Assembly (NCBI GenBank): GCA_902476665.1
Contig: CABSEO010000158.1
Location: forward strand, 1 to 5,574
Source: an uncultured Emergencia sp.
GTDB lineage: Bacteria; Bacillota; Clostridia; Peptostreptococcales; Anaerovoracaceae
Length of the DNA: 5,574 nucleotides
Direction: 5' to 3'
Shown here piece after piece: positions 1-5,574 of this stretch. A program made the translations under genes and the position numbers. The stretch's first letter is position 1. The number at the start of each line of letters is the position of its first letter. The notes under the pieces were generated by a model. That model did no database searches. It saw only the letters and a program-made list of their open reading frames with translations, and was not told the origin of the DNA.

Positions 1-654
1 CGGCACTTGAATCATGTACTGAAAGGGGAGAAAATTAACTATAATCGCTAATTCACCTGGGAAAAACCAGGTAGGAATTACCAGTCCTGAAAAAATGGTA
101 ATCATTATTTCTTTAAGTACAAACAGTCCGCTGATTTCAACAAAGTTAAAACTCATCAATGCAAGAATAAAGCTGATAAACATCAGCAGAATGTTGCCAA
201 GTACAGCGGACAGAATAAAGACTGCAATTGTGGGAATATCCAGGACTGCAGCAAAAGTGTCTTGCAGGATTATCACAACTCCTGCAAGAACAGGCAGGGC
301 TCTGGTGAGAAAAATCCAGCAGTTTTCCCCGATTACTTTAAACATAAGTCCAAAGACATAATTGTACGGTAACAGAAGTTCCAGAATAACATCTCCGCTT
401 TTTACTTTATCCGTAATCTCATGCTGGATGCTCTCACACTGAAAGAGATTTAAAACCCAGCTCACAGAAGAATAAATACACATCTGCTGCAGGGTGGTAT
501 CATTGACTACAGCTGTTTCGGCGTATAATGCTCTCCAAAAAAACTGCATCATGATAATCCCCGTCACAGAAGTTATGATGCTGATGACGGATTGAGTCCG
601 ATAGTATGAATGTCTCATAAATGAATTTTTTGCGATCACGAAGTATTTTTTCAT
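1..654 (-). CDS. ABC-2 family (DUF990/COG4587-like) transporter permease, 3' end outside the window
   Basis: Membrane subunit of an ABC-2 type transporter that would pair with the ATPase encoded just upstream. From the ATG at 654 the minus strand stays open for 218 codons to the window edge. Family members are roughly 260 residues, so about 40 residues are missing. The N-terminus (MKKYFVIAKNSF) is short and cytoplasmic. Hydrophobic segments lie near residues 22-42, 56-72, 112-130, 140-168 and 172-195. Two stretches fit what I know of this family: a cytoplasmic loop near 82-98 (KSGDVILELLLPYN), and a late segment near 189-218 with the pattern SGLVIPTWFFPG followed by LPFQYM and a proline. An AGGTG at 660-664 sits 5 nt before the ATG, and the gap to the ATPase stop is 22 bases, so the two genes are co-transcribed. 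A second permease (COG3694-like) usually follows in such operons and may lie just past the left edge. Substrate unknown. Confidence 0.85.
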   Translation of the reverse strand, partial: MKKYFVIAKNSFMRHSYYRTQSVISIITSVTGIIMMQFFWRALYAETAVVNDTTLQQMCIYSSVSWVLNLFQCESIQHEITDKVKSGDVILELLLPYNYVFGLMFKVIGENCWIFLTRALPVLAGVVIILQDTFAAVLDIPTIAVFILSAVLGNILLMFISFILALMSFNFVEISGLFVLKEIMITIFSGLVIPTWFFPGELAIIVNFLPFQYMIQVP

Positions 655-676
655 ATCGACACCTGAGATCATATGG

Positions 677-1468
677 TTAATCATTCTTTTTTGGGTTCAG
701 CGCAAGGATAAATTCTTCCAGACCGAAATCTGAAGACAATGTGCGGTTACTGTCAAAGTAAGCCTTCAAGTCTGTGATTTTTCCATCAAAGATTTTTCTG
801 CCCCGATCAAGTACAATAATTCTCCTGCACAATTCTTCAATATCTCGTACATTGTGAGTAGTTAAAAAAATTGTCACATTATGATCACGATTGATATCTT
901 TCATCATCTGAAAAAAATCATGTCTTGCTATGATATCAAGTCCCAGTGTCGGCTCGTCCAGAAACAGGATTTCAGGGTCATGTAGCAGGCTGGCCGCCAG
1001 ATTTCCTCTCATTCTCTGCCCTAGAGACAGCTGTCTTACCGGTATATTTATAAACCTCTCTAGGTCTAACTGTTCTTTCAGGTAAGCAAGATTTGACAGG
1101 AATTTTTCTTCCGGGATTTTGTAAATAGCCTGCATCAGCTCAAAAGATCTTATCAGTGGCAGATCCCACCACAGCTGGTTTCTTTGTCCGAATACCACGC
1201 CGATTTTTGCTGCCAGTCTGCTTCGTTCTCTATAGGGTACACAGCCGTCCACCAGAACTTTTCCATCTGTTGGTTGCAGAATTCCCGTCATTAACTTAAT
1301 TGTTGTCGACTTGCCCGCTCCGTTCAAACCTATGTACCCTACAATTTCACCCGGTTCAATATGAAATGTAAGATTCTCCACACCGACTCTGTTTTCGCAG
1401 CCTGAGAAAAACTTTTTATGTGATGGTTTAACCTTGTAAAATTTGCTGAGATTCTCTACAGTAATCAT
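677..1468 (-). CDS. ABC transporter ATP-binding protein, COG4586 type
   Basis: Cytoplasmic ATPase that would energise the ABC-2 permease encoded next to it. With the start at 1468 (MITVENLSKFYKV) it has 263 residues. Visible motifs are Walker A GLNGAGKST at about 47-55, the Q-loop in FGQRNQLWWDLP (Q95), signature LSLGQ at 147-151, Walker B ILFLDEP with D171 and E172, and the switch histidine in TTH at 205. The FGQRxQLWWDLP string around the Q-loop is characteristic of the COG4586 family, usually found with COG4587/COG3694 permeases. The frame extends upstream to a TTG at 1537, but that codon overlaps the -10 box of a strong promoter and cannot be the start. The ATG at 1498 has its GGAG 17 nt away. 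The ATG at 1468 matches the family N-terminus, with a weak GAGAG about 9 nt before it. Members I know of run to about 320 residues, so the C-terminal part looks short. The fold is certain; the substrate is unknown. Confidence 0.92.
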   Translation of the reverse strand: MITVENLSKFYKVKPSHKKFFSGCENRVGVENLTFHIEPGEIVGYIGLNGAGKSTTIKLMTGILQPTDGKVLVDGCVPYRERSRLAAKIGVVFGQRNQLWWDLPLIRSFELMQAIYKIPEEKFLSNLAYLKEQLDLERFINIPVRQLSLGQRMRGNLAASLLHDPEILFLDEPTLGLDIIARHDFFQMMKDINRDHNVTIFLTTHNVRDIEELCRRIIVLDRGRKIFDGKITDLKAYFDSNRTLSSDFGLEEFILALNPKKND

Positions 1469-1536
1469 GTTGCAGTTCTCTCTTTTTCTGTAACTCATTA
1501 GTAATTGATTATATTCTCCAAGTATATTTTGAGACA

Positions 1537-1565
1537 ATTATAGCATCGACTATATTTCTTTGCAA
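1537..1565 (-). promoter_or_regulatory. Sigma-A promoter with extended -10, driving the ABC-2 transporter genes
   Basis: On the minus strand, -35 TTGCAA (1560-1565, 4 of 6 to consensus), a 17-bp spacer and a perfect -10 TATAAT (1537-1542) preceded by TGC, which gives an extended -10 element. A start near 1530 would leave an untranslated leader of about 62 nt before the ATPase ATG at 1468. It lies in the 169-base spacer after the kinase stop, the longest gap in the window and the natural place for a separate promoter. The -10 sits inside a short imperfect inverted repeat (TATAG, 6 nt, CTATA, 1539-1554), which could be chance or a repressor site. I see no intrinsic terminator between the kinase gene and this promoter, so readthrough from upstream is also likely. 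Confidence 0.72.
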
Positions 1566-1637
1566 ATCTGTTTCAGGCCAAATATCATGGACAGCATCAT
1601 AGCGTTCAGTTCAGCCCGTGCTGTAACAGTGAAGTGA

Positions 1638-2600
1638 CTATATGTTCCGGCTGGCTTGATCCAGAATTCTTATTCCTTTCTCCATATAGCTCCTATTTTT
1701 AATTCTTATCAAGTAGTCTCTCTGATTTTCCACCCACTGGATTGCACCCAGTCCCTGTATTGCCAGATACAGCCACAGCCTTTCCCAGTCAATCTTATAC
1801 CCGGTATAACCGGTCCATCCTTCAAAAAAGGCATTCCTCAGCCTTTTGTCACGTTCAAAGTCAATATCGTTAAATATAATTTTTGACAAATCAAAAGTGA
1901 CATCCCCAAAAACAGCATGTTCAAAATCAATGATCCCTGCCACCTTTTCATGATCAACCAGAATGTTTCTGAATCCGTAATCTCTATGGACAAATCCAAC
2001 GGTTCCATTTTCCGAAAATGAATATAGCCTGTCCTGGAGCAAGTTCCCCTGAAACTCTATCTTTTGTTTCAAACCGGCAGTTAACAGTTTCGACTTTTTT
2101 ACAGTATCAATCCATTCCTGTATACTTCCAAGGTATATTTGTATCCAGTTATATGAGGAGAAATCGGTAATCCCTTCATAGGCATACCTCCACAAACTGC
2201 AGTCGAGAATATCCTTTTGCGGCACAGAAAAATTCAGCATGCCCATCATTTCTCCTGCCTGATAAAGAACCCTTTCCTTTTCTCCTTCTGTATATTTCCA
2301 AAAATCCTCACTCAACTGATTTCCTTGCAGAAATTCCTCTATCAGATATCCTGTTTCTTCATTATCTTCTTCCATCATTTCACAATATAATAAAGCAGGA
2401 ACCCTCACATTTTTGCCTCTTAACAGACTAAGTGATGTTATCTCTCTGTAATAATTGAGGCTTTTTTTATGTGTTTTCAATATGACAGGCCTGTTAAAAC
2501 AATCTGCTTTATATACAGTTGTATCATTCTTAAAAGCTATCAGAGTCAGATGAGAAAGATGATGTTTTTCAGCAAATTTTTCAACCTCCGGATCGCCCAT
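1638..2600 (-). CDS. APH/choline-kinase-fold phosphotransferase, substrate unknown
   Basis: Predicted soluble ATP-dependent kinase of 320 residues with the aminoglycoside-phosphotransferase fold, a family that also holds choline, homoserine, fructosamine and macrolide kinases. Features in order: a likely ATP-binding lysine in VILKTHK (K42); a candidate partner glutamate in YYREI (E53); the hinge-like run GYLIEEFLQG near 84-93; the catalytic loop HRDYGFRNIL with H205, D207 and N212; and the metal-binding aspartate in IIDFEHAVFGD (D225). All key catalytic residues are present, so it should be active. The C-terminal part is helical and aromatic-rich, which in this family usually shapes the acceptor site. 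The start ATG follows AAGGAGG (2609-2615) by 8 nt. It lies 32 bases after the Nudix stop and is clearly in the same transcript. The locus suggests modification of an exported or toxic small molecule, but an antibiotic-resistance role cannot be claimed from sequence alone. Confidence 0.88.
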   Translation of the reverse strand: MGDPEVEKFAEKHHLSHLTLIAFKNDTTVYKADCFNRPVILKTHKKSLNYYREITSLSLLRGKNVRVPALLYCEMMEEDNEETGYLIEEFLQGNQLSEDFWKYTEGEKERVLYQAGEMMGMLNFSVPQKDILDCSLWRYAYEGITDFSSYNWIQIYLGSIQEWIDTVKKSKLLTAGLKQKIEFQGNLLQDRLYSFSENGTVGFVHRDYGFRNILVDHEKVAGIIDFEHAVFGDVTFDLSKIIFNDIDFERDKRLRNAFFEGWTGYTGYKIDWERLWLYLAIQGLGAIQWVENQRDYLIRIKNRSYMEKGIRILDQASRNI

Positions 2601-2608
2601 TTTCCCTG

Positions 2609-2615
2609 CCTCCTT
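2609..2615 (-). promoter_or_regulatory. Ribosome binding site of the kinase gene
   Basis: Minus-strand AAGGAGG, 8 nt before the ATG at 2600. It begins 4 nt after the 3' arm of the hairpin that encloses the Nudix stop codon, so it stays single-stranded when that hairpin forms. Confidence 0.8.
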
Positions 2616-2619
2616 TTCC

Positions 2620-2645
2620 GTCAGGCTGCCCCTCAGCAGCCTGAC
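2620..2645 (-). other. Perfect 10-bp hairpin enclosing the Nudix stop codon
   Basis: In the transcript, GTCAGGCTGC (2645-2636) and GCAGCCTGAC (2629-2620) are exact reverse complements separated by the 6-nt loop TGAGGG. The first three loop bases are the TGA stop of the Nudix gene. Seven of ten pairs are G-C. It is followed by GGAAAAGGAGG rather than a U-tract, so it is not a standard intrinsic terminator in either direction. Plausible roles are an RNA-processing or 3'-end stability element between the Nudix and kinase cistrons, or control of coupled translation. The base pairing is seen directly; the role is inferred. Confidence 0.65.
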
Positions 2646-3088
2646 CAGTCATTACATCTGATTCTTTCGCTAAGTTCATACAGCGCCGTTCTGTCTGAGT
2701 CAAAATGAACTAAACGCATTGCCTCTTCACAGGTACACCATTTAAACTCTGTATGCTCATGTGAAAGCTTAATTTCCAGGGTATCCACATTTACGCAATA
2801 GGTATATACCGGCACTACATATTTTCCCCATGCTTCCTGCGCCTCCTTAGAAAAGCTGTTGGCTGGGACATAACACATGGATTCCAGTTTCCTGTACTCC
2901 GTCTCCATCGATATTCCCGCTTCCTCCAGACTCTCTCTCCGCGCTGCAGTCAGTGGCGGTTCATCATCTTCGCCACCTCCTGCAATAAACTGCCATATAT
3001 TCAGATCCGATCTTTTCAGAATGCAGAACAAAGGACGCTCTTTTCCCAGAAAATAGGGTAAAACCAAAACGTTATAAGGTGCTCTCAT
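2633..3088 (-). CDS. Nudix hydrolase, NudB-like (dNTP or dihydroneopterin-triphosphate type)
   Basis: Predicted cytoplasmic Mg2+-dependent pyrophosphohydrolase of 151 residues. The complete Nudix box spans residues 37-59: it opens GGGEDDE, continues through RRESLEEAGI, and has its metal-binding glutamates at E52, E55 and E56. Its one departure from the consensus is Ser53 where a hydrophobic residue is usual. The lead-in IWQFIAGG and the late motif EHTEFKWCTCEEA resemble E. coli NudB (FWQSVTG, and EHLAYKWLDAPAA), which acts on dATP and dihydroneopterin triphosphate, and the length is close to that enzyme. This resemblance is from memory, so the substrate stays open. The frame extends upstream to a codon at 3190 inside the exporter gene. 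The ATG at 3088 is preferred because AGGAGG (3093-3098) stands 4 nt before it and the NudB-like domain begins there. It follows the exporter stop by 49 bases and precedes the kinase gene by 32, in the same operon. Confidence 0.88.
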   Translation of the reverse strand: MRAPYNVLVLPYFLGKERPLFCILKRSDLNIWQFIAGGGEDDEPPLTAARRESLEEAGISMETEYRKLESMCYVPANSFSKEAQEAWGKYVVPVYTYCVNVDTLEIKLSHEHTEFKWCTCEEAMRLVHFDSDRTALYELSERIRCNDWSGC

Positions 3089-3092
3089 AGTT

Positions 3093-3098
3093 CCTCCT
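3093..3098 (-). promoter_or_regulatory. Ribosome binding site that sets the Nudix start
   Basis: Minus-strand AGGAGG within AGAGGAGGAACT, 4 nt before the ATG at 3088. It supports that ATG over the earlier in-frame codon at 3190, which lies inside the exporter gene. Confidence 0.75.
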
Positions 3099-3117
3099 CT
3101 ATCTAATATACAATTTT

Positions 3118-3147
3118 TCGCGAGAATCTGACCGAATTCAGTCGCGA
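3118..3147 (-). other. Bulged hairpin across the exporter stop codon
   Basis: In the transcript, TCGCGA (3147-3142), a 2-nt CT bulge and GAAT (3139-3136) can pair with ATTC (3127-3124) and TCGCGA (3123-3118), leaving an 8-nt loop. The TGA stop of the exporter gene (3140-3138) falls partly in the stem. An A-run, not a U-run, follows, so this is not a standard terminator. It is weaker than the hairpin at 2620-2645 but sits in the same place relative to a stop codon. Confidence 0.35.
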
Positions 3148-4904
3148 TATAAATCAGCCTGGGCGAAATACATTCTCCGGTAAAGTTCACAACGTCCCAT
3201 CAATTGTTTATGGGTGCCACTGTCGATACATCGCCCCTGATCCAGAACGATAATTCTATCAGCAATCTGTGCGCTTCCAATCCGGTGCGTTACTAAAACA
3301 GCAGTTTTTTCTCTGATAATTTTTATAAACTGCTGATAGATTGCACTCTCTTCCAGCGGATCAATTGCTGCTGTTGGTTCATCAAGAACTATCAGATCAT
3401 GTTTTCTGTATAATCCTCTTGCAATAGCAATTCTTTGCCACTGTCCTCCCGAAAGATCGATGCCTCCGAATTCTACACCTAGCTTTGCGTCAATATCTAA
3501 GGAAATTCCCACTTTTTTACTGATATCACCTATGTATTCCTGATCTATTAATGCCGCTGTATCGCTGATAGCAATATTTTCTTTCAGGGTCATCTTATAT
3601 CTTCGAAAATCCTGAAATACAGCAGAGTTCAATTTTCTTTCTGCAGTGGATATCACTGTTTTGTGTCTGTTTTTCCTTGTGATTTCCCCATATGTCGGTT
3701 CATACAGGCCCAGGAGTATCTTTGACAGAGTTGTCTTTCCGGATCCGTTTTCCCCCACAAGCGCAATTTTCTCTCCCAGCTTAATTTCCACGGTTATATT
3801 CTTCAGCGCATACTCTTTGACGTTTGGATACTGAAAACTTACATTTTTCAAGCAAATTGTTTCTGCAGAAAAAGCCGTTGCATCAGCTTGTTTTGCTGAA
3901 TCTTCCGATTCAGATAAGTCCAAAAAGCTGACCAGATTCTTAATTGCCCCTACAGAACCGATATTCTCTCCAATATCGGAGCCGATCAGTTCTTTCATTT
4001 CGTCAAACAGTAATCCGATCCCGTTTAAAGCTGCGGCAAAGGCACCAACAGAAACTGCACCGATAAGAACATCGTTAACCAGTAAATATAGCACCACTCC
4101 ATAGCCTGCGATCGTGATCAGTTTGGATACCAGATCAATTCTCAGACTTTTTGTGTGAAAAGTTTTTTCAAGCTGATTGACCACTTCCATTGACTGTTCA
4201 AACAGGCCCTTAAAAAACGGAATTGCGCCAAGAAGTCTTGTCTCCTTAAAATATTCCCTGCCGGTGATACATTGATAATAGTAATCCATTTTACGCCGAG
4301 GCTCTGCCGCGCTGTCAATCAGCTTTGATTTTGCCCTGATTTTATACAGATAGCTGATACAGATGGGCAGAAAAATCAGTAGAATCCCCCATACAAACTT
4401 TGGATTCAATGTATGCAGATAGGCTGCCATAAACAGGTACAGAGGCAGATGACAGGTTAAAGGTGTAAAGCAAATAAACAGCAGAAAGATTGATTCATCC
4501 CTTCCCTGTATCGCCATCTGAAGCTGATTGAAAATGGTTTCATTTTCAAAAGATACTGCTTTCAGACGATCCGCCTTTGCATGCAGTTCATAGGTCAGAT
4601 CCTGTTTTATAATATCAAACATGACATTCATAATATAAACGCTCAGCCCGTTCATCACCTGATTTGCGACAGTCACACCGCCAAAAAACAAAGCTGTGCC
4701 AACGACCTCTGTTCTGTCAGCGCTCCCTCCCACAGCTTTCAGCAAAATGTCATAAAGCTCCTGAGAGCAATATATCAGAATGCCCATGCATAAACTGTTT
4801 GCAATACTGCATAATCCACTTAACAGAAACAGCCCGGGACATGACTTCACCATCTTGGGGAAGATGGTCTTAATGACAGCAACAAACTCACTTGTGCGCT
4901 TCAT
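3138..4904 (-). CDS. ABC exporter half-transporter (membrane plus ATPase domains)
   Basis: Type IV ABC exporter half of 588 residues, expected in the cytoplasmic membrane. The N-terminal 300 residues hold six predicted membrane segments, near 24-48, 67-95, 139-162, 171-187, 261-277 and 281-301. The C-terminal ATPase domain (about 350-588) has Walker A GENGSGKTT at 384-392, Q-loop VFQDF (Q431), signature LSGGQ at 484-488, Walker B LIVLDEP with D508 and E509, and the switch histidine in VTHR at 540. No N-terminal C39 peptidase domain is present, so any peptide cargo would be processed elsewhere. The frame opens at 4985, but a perfect AGGAGGTG (4910-4917) precedes tandem ATGs at 4907 and 4904. 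The second has the better spacing, 5 nt. The start overlaps the end of the preceding exporter gene by 17 bases, which suggests coupled translation of a heterodimer. Substrate unknown: drug, lipid or peptide are all possible. Confidence 0.93.
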   Translation of the reverse strand: MKRTSEFVAVIKTIFPKMVKSCPGLFLLSGLCSIANSLCMGILIYCSQELYDILLKAVGGSADRTEVVGTALFFGGVTVANQVMNGLSVYIMNVMFDIIKQDLTYELHAKADRLKAVSFENETIFNQLQMAIQGRDESIFLLFICFTPLTCHLPLYLFMAAYLHTLNPKFVWGILLIFLPICISYLYKIRAKSKLIDSAAEPRRKMDYYYQCITGREYFKETRLLGAIPFFKGLFEQSMEVVNQLEKTFHTKSLRIDLVSKLITIAGYGVVLYLLVNDVLIGAVSVGAFAAALNGIGLLFDEMKELIGSDIGENIGSVGAIKNLVSFLDLSESEDSAKQADATAFSAETICLKNVSFQYPNVKEYALKNITVEIKLGEKIALVGENGSGKTTLSKILLGLYEPTYGEITRKNRHKTVISTAERKLNSAVFQDFRRYKMTLKENIAISDTAALIDQEYIGDISKKVGISLDIDAKLGVEFGGIDLSGGQWQRIAIARGLYRKHDLIVLDEPTAAIDPLEESAIYQQFIKIIREKTAVLVTHRIGSAQIADRIIVLDQGRCIDSGTHKQLMGRCELYRRMYFAQADLYRD

Positions 4905-5574
4905 CATACCACCTCCTCTGACTTTTATACATCCTGAAAAAGGCGCCCTGTCGTTCCATAAGCTGTTTGAAACTGCCTCTTTCACTGACCTTTCCGTCGT
5001 CTATGACGTAAATCATATCACTGTGCCTTGCCACCGCCAAGCGATGGGATATCACAACAATGGTCTTTCTGAAAATCAAGTTCTCTAAAGAATGATAAAA
5101 ATTTCTTTCGGCAATGGGATCCAGCGCGGCTGTAGGCTCATCAAAAAATACCACATGAGAACCACCGGCAAGATTTCTCGCGATAGCCAGACGCTGCCAC
5201 TGACCGCCTGAGAAATCCTGTCCCTCCTTAAAACGGTTTCCCAGGACAGTATCCATACCCTGTTCCATCTTTTCAATTTCACCTTCAAGACCGACTTCTT
5301 TTACAATATCAGAAAGTTGGTCTTCACCAATCACATCATCATATTTTAAACCTCCCAAAAGGATATTTTCTTTTACTGAGATACCATATTTTGAAAAGTC
5401 CTGGAAAACAGCTGAGAAGATTCGTCCAATCTGTGTTTTGCTGTACATTTTAATATCTTTTCCGTTTAACAGAATTTTCCCCTCATAGTTGTCATACAGT
5501 CCTAATATCAGTTTGACCATGGTCGTCTTACCTGAACCGTTGACACCTACAATGCAGTATTTTTTACCGGCTTC
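4888..5574 (-). CDS. ABC exporter half-transporter, ATPase domain only (5' end outside the window)
   Basis: The last 228 residues of a second exporter half. The frame is open to the right edge and begins in EAGKKYCIVG, just before Walker A, so the membrane domain (normally about 350 residues) lies beyond the window. Visible motifs by local residue are Walker A GVNGSGKTT (10-18), Q-loop VFQDFSKYG (Q58), signature FSGGQ (121-125), Walker B HVVFFDEP with D145 and E146, and H177 in ISHR. The signature has Phe for the usual Leu, a mild change, and the catalytic glutamate and switch histidine are kept, so this site should hydrolyse ATP. The C-terminus (RRWYDEAHK, then TGA) overlaps the start of the next exporter gene. 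A heterodimer with that product is the simplest reading. An ATG at 5520 is internal, because it follows Walker A. Confidence 0.93.
   Translation of the reverse strand, partial: EAGKKYCIVGVNGSGKTTMVKLILGLYDNYEGKILLNGKDIKMYSKTQIGRIFSAVFQDFSKYGISVKENILLGGLKYDDVIGEDQLSDIVKEVGLEGEIEKMEQGMDTVLGNRFKEGQDFSGGQWQRLAIARNLAGGSHVVFFDEPTAALDPIAERNFYHSLENLIFRKTIVVISHRLAVARHSDMIYVIDDGKVSERGSFKQLMERQGAFFRMYKSQRRWYDEAHK
4910..4917 (-). promoter_or_regulatory. Ribosome binding site that sets the exporter start
   Basis: Minus-strand AGGAGGTG, a full match to the anti-Shine-Dalgarno sequence, 2 nt before the ATG at 4907 and 5 nt before the ATG at 4904. It lies inside the coding end of the previous exporter gene and argues against the longer frame from 4985. 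Confidence 0.85.

Noticed and set aside
95..361. Plus-strand 88-codon open frame
   Set aside because: It is antisense to the permease gene, which has convincing membrane segments and family motifs. The plus-strand product resembles no family and has no convincing ribosome binding site.
1609..1627. Possible terminator after the kinase gene: a 7-bp stem with one bulged base and a 4-nt loop
   Set aside because: The stem is weak and no U-tract follows on the minus strand, so I do not call termination here.
3089..3137. Possible promoter between the exporter and Nudix genes (TATATT at about 3105-3110)
   Set aside because: No reasonable -35 stands 16-18 bp upstream and no extended -10 is present. 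AT-rich spacer sequence explains it.
4580..5088. Several overlapping plus-strand open frames of 69-102 codons
   Set aside because: They lie opposite the two exporter genes, whose ABC motifs are unambiguous. The products are low in recognisable features and overlap one another in different frames.
5085..5288. Minus-strand 67-codon open frame in another register
   Set aside because: It is a shadow inside the ATPase domain of the first exporter half, which carries all expected motifs in its own frame.
1..5574. CRISPR array, tRNA or rRNA gene, riboswitch, insertion-sequence ends
   Set aside because: I looked for regularly spaced direct repeats, cloverleaf or conserved aptamer patterns and paired terminal repeats, and saw none. 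The window is almost fully coding.

Overview
This window reads as one stretch of a low-to-moderate GC Firmicute genome, most likely a gut-type Clostridia (Lachnospiraceae-like). That placement is an inference from strong AGGAGG-type ribosome binding sites, AT-rich spacers, a consensus sigma-A promoter and the flavour of the protein families. No taxonomic marker is present. All six supported genes lie on the minus strand, so transcription runs from high to low coordinates. The only spacer over 100 bases is between the kinase gene and the second ATPase gene.

In transcription order: (1) the 3' part of an ABC exporter half-transporter, cut by the right edge with only its ATPase domain visible (5574-4888). 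(2) A complete exporter half-transporter with membrane and ATPase domains (4904-3138), whose start overlaps the end of gene 1, so the two probably form a heterodimeric exporter. (3) A small Nudix hydrolase resembling NudB (3088-2633). (4) An APH/choline-kinase-fold small-molecule kinase (2600-1638). These four are tightly packed and look like one operon. After a 169-base spacer that carries a near-consensus extended -10 promoter come (5) an ABC ATPase of the COG4586 type (1468-677) and (6) the first part of its ABC-2/DUF990-type permease (COG4587-like), cut by the left edge (654-1).

Functionally the window joins two different ABC export systems around two small soluble enzymes that act on phosphorylated or phosphorylatable small molecules. 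The layout suits a natural-product, peptide-export or self-protection locus, but no precursor peptide, synthetase or regulator is visible, so the substrate is unknown. Structures that the genes do not explain are a perfect 10-bp hairpin enclosing the Nudix stop codon, a second weaker hairpin over the exporter stop codon, and the internal promoter, which would allow the COG4586-type transporter to be expressed separately.
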